DNA from: Paenibacillus durus ATCC 35681
GTDB taxonomy: Bacteria; Bacillota; Bacilli; Paenibacillales; Paenibacillaceae
DNA: 64,000 nucleotides
Assembly: GCF_000993825.1 (NCBI RefSeq)
Contig: NZ_CP011114.1
Location: 4,712,001-4,776,000, forward strand
Direction of reading: 5' to 3'
Position numbers and translations under genes: made by a program. Below the pieces are notes generated by a model, which was not told the DNA's origin, searched no databases, and worked only from the letters and a program-made list of their open reading frames with translations. Shown piece after piece: positions 27,298 to 35,772 of this stretch (position 1 is the first letter of the stretch; every line of letters begins with the position of its first letter).

Positions 27298-28016
27298 TGC
27301 ACCGTATCTCCCAGCTTATACCCGATGCCCCATAAGGTTTTGATATATTCAGGGTGGGAGGGATCGTCTTCAATCTTCTCCCGCAGCCTTCTCATATGTA
27401 CGTTAATCACATTCTCGTCTCCGTAATACTCTTCCGCCCATACCATCCCATAAATCTGCGCCTTGGTGAACACCCGGCCCGGATGGGTCATAAACAGCTT
27501 CAGGATTTGAAATTCCTTGGCCGTCAGCTTCACCTCTTCCCCATTTTTCAGCGCCGAGAAATTATCAAAATCCACCGTCAGCCCGCGCAAGGTAATGCTA
27601 TGCTTCGGATTGGCTGTCCCTTCGGACGGGCCGCGGCTTGAGGCATATTCCGCCCGGCGGATTGCCGCCTTCACCCTCGCCGCAAGCTCAATCATCGAGA
27701 ATGGCTTACTGATATAATCATCCGCTCCAAATCCGAGTCCGAGCGCTTTATCGACATCGGTATCTTTTGCGGACACAATCATCACGGGTACCAAACTTGA
27801 TTTACGAATGCTTTGAAGAACATCCACGCCGCTGCGATTCGGCAGCATTTGGTCCAGCAGAACAAGGTCAAAGGGACCTCTATCGCGAAAAGCTTGCTCC
27901 GCCGCCTCTCCGTCGAAGGCGCTCTCGACCTGGTAACCCTCTTTCACTAAATACGAGCGAACCATCTCACTGATGGCTTCGTCATCCTCGACCAACAATA
28001 CACGATGCTGCAACAA
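27294..28016 (-). CDS. OmpR-family response regulator (YcbL-like)
   Basis: 240 residues: receiver with acidic EDDE (about 10-13), phosphoacceptor Asp in LVLLDQMLP (about 54) and SKPFS lysine, then a winged-helix domain ending in YIKTLWGIGYKL. TTG 28016 is preceded by GGGAGGG. First gene of the four-gene module; likely controls the ABC genes. Confidence 0.93.
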   Translation of the reverse strand: MLQHRVLLVEDDEAISEMVRSYLVKEGYQVESAFDGEAAEQAFRDRGPFDLVLLDQMLPNRSGVDVLQSIRKSSLVPVMIVSAKDTDVDKALGLGFGADDYISKPFSMIELAARVKAAIRRAEYASSRGPSEGTANPKHSITLRGLTVDFDNFSALKNGEEVKLTAKEFQILKLFMTHPGRVFTKAQIYGMVWAEEYYGDENVINVHMRRLREKIEDDPSHPEYIKTLWGIGYKLGDTVQ

Positions 28017-28178
28017 GATTCCCTCCCGCAGTAAATTCCTCGGCCGGCTGACAGGTTATAATAGCCCGACTCATACCCAGCCTTACCAAAAAAGTTTCTT
28101 TCAGCATATTCGTTTACATAGTATAAACTTACCAGAATTATTAGGGTACGGGAGATCCACAACTTATAAATTTATGAC

Positions 28179-28211
28179 AAAAAAACCTCCCGCCTAACAA
28201 GGCAGAAGGTT
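28179..28211 (-). terminator. Terminator after tRNA-Ser copy 2
   Basis: Minus strand AACCTTCTGCC and GGCGGGAGGTT with G-T pairs, loop six bases, then TTTTTTTG; 31 bases past the tRNA 3' end and upstream of the response regulator. Confidence 0.8.
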
Positions 28212-28242
28212 AATTTCATCTCGTTTATTAACTTGGCTTTAG

Positions 28243-28333
28243 TGGCGGAGAGAGTGGGATTCGAACCCACGCACGCTTTGACACGCCTAACTGATTTCGA
28301 GTCAGCCCCCTTGGACCTCTTGGGTACCTCTCC
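28243..28333 (-). tRNA. tRNA-Ser, anticodon CGA (copy 2)
   Basis: 91 nt with encoded CCA, same fold and anticodon CGA as copy 1 at 24473-24563; the four differences are one in the D arm, one in the anticodon stem (C-G to a wobble pair) and two in the acceptor 3' strand, all keeping the structure. It lies 43 bases after the DUF951 stop and could be cotranscribed with it. Confidence 0.95.
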
Positions 28334-28376
28334 GCAGCAAGCTCTATTGTACCATTTAACAAGGGTAATTGCAAGC

Positions 28377-28589
28377 TTAATTATTATCCACTTTTTTCTC
28401 GGCTGATCGAAGCACCTTTTTTAAATTCTTCTCAAATTTAGCCCGGGGAATCAGTACACTGTGCTGACAACCCGTACACTTAATTCGAATATCCATCCCC
28501 ATGCGGATAACTTCCATTTCATTCGTCCCGCATGGATGCGGCTTCTTCATCTGTACGATATCACCCAGTTGAAAGCTTTTACGTTCCAT
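28377..28589 (-). CDS. DUF951 family protein (YyzM-like)
   Basis: 70 residues from ATG 28589 (MERKSFQLGDIVQMKKPHPCGTNEM), matching DUF951: an N-terminal SH3-like LGDIVxMKKPHPCG motif and CTGCQ, giving a three-Cys pattern (CG, C-x-x-C) that suggests metal binding or DNA contact. In B. subtilis the homologue yyzM is in the same neighbourhood. It overlaps the end of the MscS gene by 11 bases. Role unknown. Confidence 0.88.
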   Translation of the reverse strand: MERKSFQLGDIVQMKKPHPCGTNEMEVIRMGMDIRIKCTGCQHSVLIPRAKFEKNLKKVLRSAEKKVDNN

Positions 28590-29673
28590 CAGGCTTCCCC
28601 CCTTTTTCTTTGGCATTCCCAGCCGCCTGCTCCAGCAATCCCGTTCTTGCCGAACGGCGCGCTGTCTGCTGCTCCGATGCTGATCCAGACGGCTCCTCAT
28701 CAGCTAACGCCTTTGTCTCTGACTGTGTGTCTGACTCGGAGTGAGCTTCGGCTGCTGCCTCCCCCTGTTCTTGTTCAGCCCGCTCCGCTACCTTCTGCGC
28801 CTGCTGCTCAAGTGCTTTTTTAATATCGCTCTGAATCTGACGCTGTGCGACATCCCTTTTATTAGGCAGGGTATTGGCGGTTACGCGAACCACATACTCA
28901 GAAGTGCTCATCGATTGAATCCCCAGAATGTTCGGAAATGCGACGACATTGGGATTACGTTCTTCAATGCCTTCAAGCGCCTGACGGATGAGGCCCAGCG
29001 TTTCTTCCAGACTCTGTTCGATTTTTACCGGAACATCAACAACGGCCAAGGCATTGGCCATCGAGAAATTCGTCACGTTCGCTATTGTACCGTTTGGAAT
29101 GATATACATTTCGCCATTACTGCCAAGCAGTTTGGTCGTACGCAGCCCGATCATCTCGACTGTACCTTTGAATCCGCCAGTTGCAATCACATCGCCTACC
29201 GCAAATTGATCCTCCAGAATAATGAAAAAGCCGGTAATCACATCTTTGACCAAACTTTGCGCGCCAAAACCGATAGCCAGGCCAAGTACGCTTGCACTTG
29301 CCAGCAGCGGACCGAGCTTAAAATTAAACTCCGATAGTATGATCAGAATCATGATGAAATTGCAGACAATCGTTACCGTATTTTTCAGCAGCTCGCCAAC
29401 TGTTGAGAAGCGCCGCGTATTAGCCAGTATCCCTCTGCTGCTCTTTCGTTCCAATGAACGATCAATAACGCCGTATACAACCTTAATCAATATGCGCGTC
29501 AGAATGAATAGAAAAATAATGCGCAGGCCCGCAAACAAAACATTAGCCCACATATCCGCATTGGTTACCCAGTTCCATATTTTATCCCTAAACTGAACCG
29601 CCTTGTTTACCGCCTGACTCATTGTCCCTTCCGAAGTATCGGCACTCAGCAGCCAGCCAAACCAGTGATGCAT
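28579..29673 (-). CDS. MscS-family small-conductance mechanosensitive channel
   Basis: 364 residues: N-terminal membrane spans (to about residue 140) with the pore helix region LLASASVLGLAIGFGAQSLVKDVITG, a beta domain (FAVGDVIATGGFKGTVEMIGLRTTKL) and a cytoplasmic cage. The C-terminus (about 295-364) is extended, Glu/Gln/Ala-rich and charged, beyond the usual YkuT-type length (about 270). ATG 29673 has GGAGGAGG. Opens on membrane tension to release solutes in hypo-osmotic shock. Confidence 0.93.
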   Translation of the reverse strand: MHHWFGWLLSADTSEGTMSQAVNKAVQFRDKIWNWVTNADMWANVLFAGLRIIFLFILTRILIKVVYGVIDRSLERKSSRGILANTRRFSTVGELLKNTVTIVCNFIMILIILSEFNFKLGPLLASASVLGLAIGFGAQSLVKDVITGFFIILEDQFAVGDVIATGGFKGTVEMIGLRTTKLLGSNGEMYIIPNGTIANVTNFSMANALAVVDVPVKIEQSLEETLGLIRQALEGIEERNPNVVAFPNILGIQSMSTSEYVVRVTANTLPNKRDVAQRQIQSDIKKALEQQAQKVAERAEQEQGEAAAEAHSESDTQSETKALADEEPSGSASEQQTARRSARTGLLEQAAGNAKEKGGKPDGT

Positions 29674-29686
29674 TCCCTCCTCCTCC

Positions 29687-29944
29687 TCACTCAGAAATCA
29701 ATCTGTACCCGCCTTCATGGTCATCCCTGCCGTATATACCGCGGATTTCGATTGTCTCTTCCTTTATAATCTGTTCAACCTTAGCGAGCTCGCGGCGAAA
29801 AAATTGAATCGACATGGCGCAGCCAGCGGTAATATCTTTTGGCGTCGGACAGGTGTCAATCTCAATTTCAGCATATTCCAGCAGCATCTCGGCGCGCAGC
29901 GCCTGCTGGGTAGAGTCAAACGCTATCAACAGTTCCTCGTTCAT
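29687..29944 (-). CDS. DUF3343 family protein (putative Se/S carrier-like)
   Basis: 85 residues: MNEELLIAFDSTQQALRAEMLLE, then CPTPKDITAGCAMSIQF with the conserved C...GCAMSI pattern. DUF3343 proteins are small ferredoxin-like proteins, some next to selenium or sulfur transfer genes. A cysteine-desulfurase-like gene lies 1.2 kb away in the same direction, which fits a sulfur-handling role but is not proof. ATG 29944 after AGGAG. Confidence 0.82.
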   Translation of the reverse strand: MNEELLIAFDSTQQALRAEMLLEYAEIEIDTCPTPKDITAGCAMSIQFFRRELAKVEQIIKEETIEIRGIYGRDDHEGGYRLISE

Positions 29945-29990
29945 TGGTCACACTCCTCATAGGCTTCAGGGCTCATCTCTTCTTCCTGAA

Positions 29991-30020
29991 GTATAAAACT
30001 GTCCTTCTATCCATATACTA
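29991..30020 (+). promoter_or_regulatory. Candidate forespore (SigG/SigF-type) promoter of yyaC-like
   Basis: GTATA (29991-29995), 18 bases, TATACTA (30014-30020), close to the SigG consensus GHATR-N17/18-CATAMTA, about 40 bases before the ATG. Visual match only. Confidence 0.35.
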
Positions 30021-30059
30021 GCTAGCATCAAGTAGAAATGTCCTGGAAAGGAAGATTGT

Positions 30060-30665
30060 ATGTATTATTCCTCTAATCCAACGCCACTACAAGAAATGTC
30101 TTGTTTAAAAATATCACATACGGACCCTGAAATCTATTCTGCGATCATTCACCGGCTGCTGTTTCATTTCTCCCGCGCCCGTGCCGGCGCTCAGATTGTC
30201 GTTGTCTGCATCGGCACCGACCGTTCGACCGGAGATGCGCTCGGACCGCTTGTGGGCACCGCCCTGTCGCGCTTTCACAGCCCGCTGTTCTCTCTATATG
30301 GGACGCTCGACAATCCGGTGCATGCCGTCAATCTGGAGGAGACGCTGAACCTGATCCGTGAGCGCCATGATAATCCCTATATCATCGGCATAGATGCCTG
30401 TCTGGGACATTCCACAAGCGTTGGTTCAATTCAAGTCGTTGAGGGCCCTCTGCGCCCCGGAGCGGGTGTAAACAAACAACTGCCGCCGGTAGGCGATATC
30501 CATTTAACTGGCATCGTTAACGTCGGCGGCTTTATGGAATATTTCGTATTGCAAAACACACGGCTTAGCCTTGTTATGAAGCTATCGGAGATTATCGCTT
30601 CCAGCCTCTTTTCGGCTATGAAGCAGTGGCACGTGCACTCTAAATCCGCTGCAGCGCAAGAGTAA
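30060..30665 (+). CDS. yyaC: YyaC family sporulation protein (DUF1256, GPR-related)
   Basis: 201 residues: VVVCIGTDRSTGDALGPLVG, GTLDNPVHAVNLEETL and IIGIDACLGHSTSVGSI are the DUF1256/YyaC blocks; the fold is related to the GPR spore protease. In B. subtilis yyaC is expressed in the forespore. It is on the plus strand, opposite its neighbours, and its last 26 bases overlap the end of the DUF4446 gene. ATG 30060 after AAAGGAAG; the first 25 residues are variable. Confidence 0.9.
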   Translation: MYYSSNPTPLQEMSCLKISHTDPEIYSAIIHRLLFHFSRARAGAQIVVVCIGTDRSTGDALGPLVGTALSRFHSPLFSLYGTLDNPVHAVNLEETLNLIRERHDNPYIIGIDACLGHSTSVGSIQVVEGPLRPGAGVNKQLPPVGDIHLTGIVNVGGFMEYFVLQNTRLSLVMKLSEIIASSLFSAMKQWHVHSKSAAAQE

Positions 30666-31140
30666 CCACTTCTTGTTCCTCGGGTGAAAGCGGATATTGC
30701 GGTTCTCCTTCATTAAGCGTCTTGGCGTAAATATAGGAGTTGTCACGGTTGTGCAGACTGGTAAGCACCATGCCGGTTCGGCGGTCATCGAGAATGGCCA
30801 GCGAGAAACTGAGGTCATTTCCGCGGTCTCCAAAAGCATTATAGCGTTTCAGAGCAATATGTCCCTTGATGCCCTGTAATTTTAACTGAAGCGCTTCTAT
30901 CGCATTCTTTTGCAGCTGCTGGGTTTCTTCCAGCAGGTCGTTCTGCGTTTTCAAATCGACCAACAGGCTTTCCAAATCCTCAATTCCCGAACCGGACATC
31001 ATGGCATCATACTTTCGCCGCATGGACCGCAGTCTGCTTCCCTGCACAAGAATAAGAATAAACATAACGAGCAAGAGAATGGCCATCCCCGGGATAAACC
31101 ATTGCAGTTGATCGCTTATAAATTGGTTCATTTCTGACAT
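30640..31140 (-). CDS. DUF4446 family membrane protein
   Basis: 166 residues: N-terminal transmembrane helix (about 16-34), a coiled-coil (about 50-85), then the conserved domain GHIALKRYNAFGDRGNDLSFSLAILDDRRTGMVLTSLHNR, which defines DUF4446 (YyaB neighbourhood in Firmicutes). Function unknown. It converges on yyaC-like with a 26-base overlap and follows the cysteine desulfurase-like gene by 21 bases. Confidence 0.88.
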   Translation of the reverse strand: MSEMNQFISDQLQWFIPGMAILLLVMFILILVQGSRLRSMRRKYDAMMSGSGIEDLESLLVDLKTQNDLLEETQQLQKNAIEALQLKLQGIKGHIALKRYNAFGDRGNDLSFSLAILDDRRTGMVLTSLHNRDNSYIYAKTLNEGEPQYPLSPEEQEVVTLALQRI

Positions 31141-31161
31141 CGATAAGACCGTCCTTTTTCT

Positions 31162-32325
31162 TTATCTGCTGCGCCGCTCGCTATAGAGTTCCCTCATTGC
31201 ATGCAGCATCATACCGACATCTTGTTCTGTCGTATCCACACCTACACTCACTCTTACCGCCCCGCTCTGCAGCGTACCGGCGGCTTTATGCGCCAGCGGC
31301 GTACAATGCATTCCTGCCCTTACAGCAATCCCATACTCCCTGTCAAGGCGGTGGGCAATTTGTGCCGATTCTTCACCCTCTATAACAAATGACAGAAGTC
31401 CCGTACGCGGAGCACCTTCGGCCGGGCCAAGAAATCTCATCCCGGTAATATCCCTCATCCCCTCCATTAGGGATTGAATAAGGTTCCATTCATGCCTGTG
31501 TATATTTTCCGTACCCAGTGATTGTACCTTCTGTACTCCTGCAAGCAGTCCCGCAATCCCAACTGTATTCTGCGTCCCCGCTTCATATTTGTCCGGTCTT
31601 ACGTTCGGCTGCTCACTATTCTCCGACTGACTTCCCGTACCTCCGTGCATAAGCGGCTCCAAATCGAGTTCCGGCGAAATATACAGCCCCCCTGTTCCCT
31701 GTGGTCCAAGAAGACCTTTATGCCCGGGAAAAGCTAGAAGATCGATATTCATTTTGCCTACATCGATATCCAGTGAACCGGCGCTTTGAGCGGCATCCAC
31801 CAAAAATACAGCGCCATGCGTTTTGGCAATATCACCTATTTCGCCAATGGGCAGAATACTTCCAAGCAAATTGGAACTGTGGCTGCAGATGACCATTCTA
31901 GTATTGGACTTGAAAGTCTTTTTCAATTCCTGCAGATCAAGCTGTCCTTCCGAGTCCACCTTTAAATAATCAACCTCAATCCCCTTGGTTCTGCGCAAAT
32001 ATTCCAGTGGCCGGCGTACCGAATTATGCTCAGTCATCGTTGAAATGACATGATCCCCCGGGCGGAGTGTCCCTTGAATCGCCATATTAAGCGACATCGT
32101 CGTATTATGTGTAAACGCGATATCCTGCGCATTGGTAACTCCAAACAATTCCGCTAGTGCCATTCTCGCCCGAACCAGCACCCTTCCGGTTCCCATAGCA
32201 AGTGAATAGTTACCTCTTCCGGCGTTGGCTCCAGCGTGCTGCAGAGCATCCATCATCGCTTGTGCAACCTCTGGAGGTTTGGGCCATGAGGTTGCAGCAT
32301 GATCCAAATAGACAAACTCCTTCAA
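31162..32325 (-). CDS. Class V aminotransferase, cysteine desulfurase-like
   Basis: 387 residues with the NifS/SufS/Csd pattern: YLDHAATSWPKP at the N-terminus, THNTTMSLN, PLP Schiff-base Lys203 in FPGHKGLLGPQG, and a Cys near 343 in GMHCTPLAHK where the sulfur-transfer Cys usually lies. It probably removes sulfur from cysteine as an enzyme-bound persulfide. TTG 32325 after GGGGGCGAG. No Fe-S scaffold is adjacent; the neighbouring DUF3343 could be an acceptor. Confidence 0.88.
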   Translation of the reverse strand: MKEFVYLDHAATSWPKPPEVAQAMMDALQHAGANAGRGNYSLAMGTGRVLVRARMALAELFGVTNAQDIAFTHNTTMSLNMAIQGTLRPGDHVISTMTEHNSVRRPLEYLRRTKGIEVDYLKVDSEGQLDLQELKKTFKSNTRMVICSHSSNLLGSILPIGEIGDIAKTHGAVFLVDAAQSAGSLDIDVGKMNIDLLAFPGHKGLLGPQGTGGLYISPELDLEPLMHGGTGSQSENSEQPNVRPDKYEAGTQNTVGIAGLLAGVQKVQSLGTENIHRHEWNLIQSLMEGMRDITGMRFLGPAEGAPRTGLLSFVIEGEESAQIAHRLDREYGIAVRAGMHCTPLAHKAAGTLQSGAVRVSVGVDTTEQDVGMMLHAMRELYSERRSR

Positions 32326-32366
32326 GTTCTCGCCCCCTTAATGTTGAACATACCGTTCCTTCGTGC

Positions 32367-32415
32367 AAAAAACATATCCATCATTATCCTTTACGGATAG
32401 ATCAGGATATGTTTT
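32367..32415 (-). terminator. Terminator of parA-parB
   Basis: Minus strand AAAACATATCC and GGATATGTTTT enclose a 25-base loop containing an inner TATCC-GGATA, followed by TTTG; 14 bases past the parB stop. Confidence 0.75.
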
Positions 32416-32429
32416 CCAAGAAGTATTCA

Positions 32430-33272
32430 TTAATTTCCGAGCAGTTCCAGCAGTCGTTCCAAATCCTGAGCACTGTAATAATTCAATTCGATTTTACCTT
32501 TGTCCTTACCCTGCTTAATTTTTACTGTCGTCTTGAACCGTTCACGTAAAATTTCTTCTACATTTTCGATGTACGGGTCGCGTTTAACGATCTTTGTCTT
32601 TACCCCTCCGAGCGGTTTACGGTCCAGGTTTTTCACCGCTTCTTCCAGTTCCCTTACACTCCATTGCTGATCCACACATTGCTGAGCTAACTGCTTGATC
32701 AGTTCCGGTTCTTTCAATCCTACAATTGCACGCGCATGTCCCATCGAAATTGTTCCACGTGAAACAAATTCCTTCACCTCTTCCGGAAGCGTCAGCAGCC
32801 GCAAAAAGTTAGCAATATGCGGACGGGATTTCCCAACCTTCAAGGATAGCTCTTCCTGTGTAAGTGAGAATTGATCCATCAGTCCTTGATAAGCAACAGC
32901 TATTTCCATAGCGTTCAAATCCTCACGCTGCAGATTTTCAATTAGTGCAATCTCAGTCACCTGTTGGTCACTGAAACTGCGGACAACAGCCGGAATCGTT
33001 ACTTTTCCGCAGTACTGCGAAGCGCGGAATCTTCGTTCACCGGCGATAATCTCATAGCCTTTAAGTACGCTTCGCACTATAATCGGCTGAATAACCCCAT
33101 GCTGGCGAATAGATTCGGCCAATTCCTGGATGCTCTCTTCATTAAAGTCTTTACGAGGCTGGTAAGGATTGGCACGAAGCTGTGAAAGAGGAATTTCTAC
33201 CACTTTATCATCTTCATTAATGGACAAGGAAGGGATTAGGGCATCCAATCCTTTACCCAGACGCTTACTCAT
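32430..33272 (-). CDS. parB: Chromosome partitioning protein ParB (Spo0J)
   Basis: 280 residues from ATG 33272 (MSKRLGKGLDALIPSL); a longer frame into parA is rejected because AAGGAAG fits this ATG. ParB N-terminal CTPase domain with LRANPYQPRKDF and GERRFRAS (the CTP/arginine patch), helix-turn-helix LTQEELSLKVGKSRPHIANFLRLL and C-terminal dimerisation domain. It clamps on DNA at parS and loads SMC. It overlaps the parA end by eight bases. A parS (32751-32766) lies inside. Confidence 0.97.
   Translation of the reverse strand: MSKRLGKGLDALIPSLSINEDDKVVEIPLSQLRANPYQPRKDFNEESIQELAESIRQHGVIQPIIVRSVLKGYEIIAGERRFRASQYCGKVTIPAVVRSFSDQQVTEIALIENLQREDLNAMEIAVAYQGLMDQFSLTQEELSLKVGKSRPHIANFLRLLTLPEEVKEFVSRGTISMGHARAIVGLKEPELIKQLAQQCVDQQWSVRELEEAVKNLDRKPLGGVKTKIVKRDPYIENVEEILRERFKTTVKIKQGKDKGKIELNYYSAQDLERLLELLGN
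32751..32766. other. parS site inside parB
   Basis: TGTTCCACGTGAAACA, an exact copy of the B. subtilis parS consensus, lies in the parB coding sequence, the same place as in B. subtilis spo0J. The minus-strand codons it encodes are tolerated as part of FVSRGTIS. ParB would nucleate here. Confidence 0.95.
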
Positions 33273-34026
33273 AAGATAACACTTCCTTTGCCAACTCATA
33301 ATACACTTCCGCACCTTTGGAGCGCCGATCATAAGTGATAATGGATTGTCCGTGAGATGGCGCTTCACTTAACCTGATGTTACGTGGGATAATCGTCCGG
33401 TACACTTTTTCCTGAAAATACTTTTTCACTTCTTCAATAACCTGTATCCCGAGATTGGTTCGGGCATCCAGCATCGTTAGCAAGACTCCCTCAATTTGTA
33501 AATGAGGATTTAAATTTTTCTGTACCAGCCTCACTGTATTTAAGAGCTGGCTCAAACCTTCCAGCGCGTAATATTCACATTGGATTGGAATAATAACGGA
33601 GTCGGACGCAGTCAGCGAATTGATCGTCAGAATCCCCAGAGACGGCGGACAATCGATAATAATATAATCATAGTTCTGCTTCACGAGGCCGAGCGCTTTC
33701 TTAAGCCGCAACTCTCTTGATATGGTCGATACCAATTCAATTTCCGCGCCTGCCAGCTGAATGGTGGCTGGTATAATGTGAAGACCGTCAACCTTTGTCT
33801 CTTGAATCGCTTCTTGAGGAGGAATGTCATCAATCAGAATATTGTATATACAATTTTCCACATCCGCTTTATTTATCCCTACACCGCTTGTGGTGTTACC
33901 CTGCGGATCAATGTCAACAAGCAGTACCCTTTTGCCCAAAGTAGCCAAACCGGCTCCTAGGTTCACAGAAGTCGTTGTTTTACCGACACCGCCTTTTTGA
34001 TTTGCTATGGCAATAATTTTGGACAC
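33265..34026 (-). CDS. parA: Chromosome partitioning ATPase ParA (Soj)
   Basis: 253 residues, identical in length to B. subtilis Soj. Deviant Walker A KGGVGKTT preceded by VSKIIAIANQ, and IIDCPPSLG (Walker B). GTG 34026 is chosen because GAGG lies eight bases upstream; the frame also has a GTG at 34035 too close to it. Works with ParB on origin segregation and on DnaA control. Confidence 0.97.
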   Translation of the reverse strand: MSKIIAIANQKGGVGKTTTSVNLGAGLATLGKRVLLVDIDPQGNTTSGVGINKADVENCIYNILIDDIPPQEAIQETKVDGLHIIPATIQLAGAEIELVSTISRELRLKKALGLVKQNYDYIIIDCPPSLGILTINSLTASDSVIIPIQCEYYALEGLSQLLNTVRLVQKNLNPHLQIEGVLLTMLDARTNLGIQVIEEVKKYFQEKVYRTIIPRNIRLSEAPSHGQSIITYDRRSKGAEVYYELAKEVLSYE

Positions 34027-34132
34027 ATATTTCACCTCGAATAGTTGGGAAAAATCTTGTAGTCATTTCACATTGATGAGATAGATTTGCATTTCCTTTT
34101 TTAAAAACCAGACCTACATGGATAAGTCGCAG

Positions 34133-34165
34133 AAAAGGCGGCCATTCACCTCAGGGCCGCCTTCA
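34133..34165 (-). terminator. Terminator of noc
   Basis: Minus strand AAGGCGGCC and GGCCGCCTT with an 11-base loop, followed by TTCTG; 15 bases past the noc stop. Confidence 0.8.
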
Positions 34166-34179
34166 GCTTTGCAATCATT

Positions 34180-34995
34180 TTATCTTTTTGGAATTTGGAT
34201 AACGATCTCATAATGGTCGCCGCGATCGTTCTCAGAAGTTTTGATTTCCATTCCCGAACCGGTTACCATATCAATCGATTGACGAATCGTGTTGAGCGCC
34301 AACCGCACATCTTTTGTATAAGAGATTCGTTTTGTTTTTTTGATCTTGGATGCTTCCTTATAAAAGGCTATTCGCGCTTCGGTCTGCTTTACGTTCAATC
34401 CTTTGGATATAATTTCTCCAAGCACTTTAAGCTGCATTTCCTCGTTATCCAGTGATAAGAGCGACCGCGCATGTCTTTCCGTGATTTGCCTTTCCATCAA
34501 AGCGGTTTTAACCTCTTCCGGCAGTTGGAGCAACCGGATTTTGTTGGCAATGGTGGATTGGCTTTTGCCGAGCCGCTGCGCGAGACTCTCCTGGGTCAAT
34601 TGATGCAAATCAATCAGCTTCTGATAAGCAACAGCTTCTTCAATGGATGTGAGATTCTCCCGCTGCAAATTCTCAATAAGAGCAATAGAAGCAGCCTGCG
34701 AATTGTTGAAATCGCGCACGATTGCCGGAATAGTCTCCATTCCCAGCTTCTTGACCGCACGCCAGCGCCGCTCCCCCGCAATGATCTCATAATGGGAATC
34801 TACCATGCGAACGACAATCGGTTGAATCACTCCATGAGTTTTAATCGTCTGGCATAGTTCATCAATCTTCTCATCATCAAAAATAGTACGAGGCTGATAA
34901 GGACTGCTGACTATATCATTGACCTGGATTTGCTTAATTTCTTCTCCGCTGCTTCGCTCGGTAAATCCAAACAGTCTGGTGAATTGTTCTTTCAT
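34180..34995 (-). CDS. noc: Nucleoid occlusion protein Noc
   Basis: 271 residues from ATG 34995 ([16 protein letters not shown]); this basic amphipathic N-terminus is the Noc membrane-targeting helix, which supports starting here although ATG 35004 and GTG 35010 also exist. ParB-like core with [14 protein letters not shown] and GERRWRAV and [27 protein letters not shown]. It binds NBS sites and keeps FtsZ off the nucleoid. Paralogue of parB (32430-33272), one gene away. Confidence 0.94.
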   Translation of the reverse strand: MKEQFTRLFGFTERSSGEEIKQIQVNDIVSSPYQPRTIFDDEKIDELCQTIKTHGVIQPIVVRMVDSHYEIIAGERRWRAVKKLGMETIPAIVRDFNNSQAASIALIENLQRENLTSIEEAVAYQKLIDLHQLTQESLAQRLGKSQSTIANKIRLLQLPEEVKTALMERQITERHARSLLSLDNEEMQLKVLGEIISKGLNVKQTEARIAFYKEASKIKKTKRISYTKDVRLALNTIRQSIDMVTGSGMEIKTSENDRGDHYEIVIQIPKR

Positions 34996-35018
34996 TCCGT
35001 TCATTACCACCTAATTTC

Positions 35019-35061
35019 ATTATAGTACGATCTTGACCTTGATTCGGAATAACAATCGTAC
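35019..35061 (-). promoter_or_regulatory. Promoter region of noc with flanking dyad
   Basis: Minus strand TATAAT (35024-35019) is 24 bases before the start. Just upstream GTACGAT (35061-35055) and ATCGTAC (35031-35025) form a 7-base inverted repeat 23 bases apart, which would place an operator across the -35/-10 spacer. No good -35 is seen. Confidence 0.45.
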
Positions 35062-35548
35062 AAATCAAAAAACTTTATGCGGTTCAGGCACAGCTCAGCT
35101 CTATGCCGGGCGAAATGCTCCTCTAATGTTTCTTGAAATTAACAAACAACTAAGAGGTTCAGTTCGGTCCTGCATCATAATGCTGCAAGAATGAAAAAAC
35201 ATCAACGTGCCCAGACGGCGCCTTTGGCACCGCATCGTTACTATATTATTCTATCACTTTTCTGTCCATAATCCTATTCTTCATATGGACCTATTTTCCT
35301 TCTAATAGAATGAATAAACCGCAGTTTTATAAGATGAACTTCACATTTCCTTATCCGATTCCATTCGCAATTACGAGGAATGTCTAGCTTCCGGCCTTCG
35401 CCCCTTGCCATCCTGAGATGGCTTGATTTTTACGGTGTTCGCGGATGAAATCCGGCGACAGCCTATGCATTCGAAGCTTGCTATAGTCCGGAATCATTCG
35501 GGCGGCCGCTACCGCTCTTCAGTCCCAAACCTCCTCGTCGCTGCTCTT

Positions 35549-35557
35549 TTATCCACA
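35549..35557 (+). other. Isolated exact DnaA box
   Basis: TTATCCACA, about 7 kb from oriC and 200 bases from parS. No second exact box was noticed within the gap, so a regulatory or titration role is only a possibility. Confidence 0.5.
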
Positions 35558-35701
35558 CCTTATTTTTCAGTTTCACTGTATATCTTTATGTAAAATGTGT
35601 AATCAATCTATTATCAGCATGGGCCAGAATTAATCTCTATTATGAGCTTACTCCAACACTCACTCTATAAGTGCCAGTTCGGCTTCGCTAATAATTACAT
35701 T

Positions 35702-35730
35702 AAGCCGCCTCCCGTGTGAGGAAGACGGCC
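35702..35730 (-). terminator. Probable terminator of mnmE-mnmG-rsmG
   Basis: Minus strand GCCGTCTTCC and GGGAGGCGGC pair over 10 positions (two G-T) around six bases; the following tract TTAATG is weak. Confidence 0.55.
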
Positions 35731-35756
35731 TTTGATTGCAAACCCCTGTTTCCAAA

Positions 35757-35772
35757 TGTTTCACGTGAAACA
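35757..35772. other. parS site next to rsmG
   Basis: TGTTTCACGTGAAACA, a perfect 16-base palindrome fitting the parS consensus, one base past the rsmG stop codon and about 7 kb left of oriC. Confidence 0.95.

Larger units (their letters stand above)
35062..35756. other. Gene-poor region between noc and rsmG
   Basis: About 700 bases with no supported gene. It contains small hairpins such as CCATC-CTGA-GATGG (near 35409) and an A/T-rich stretch, an exact DnaA box (35549-35557), and the rsmG terminator at the right end. It could be a decayed gene or an origin-proximal non-coding element. Confidence 0.6.

Noticed and set aside
24564..28242. Integrative element between the tRNA-Ser copies
   Set aside because: No integrase, transposase or phage gene is present, so I report only the arrangement.
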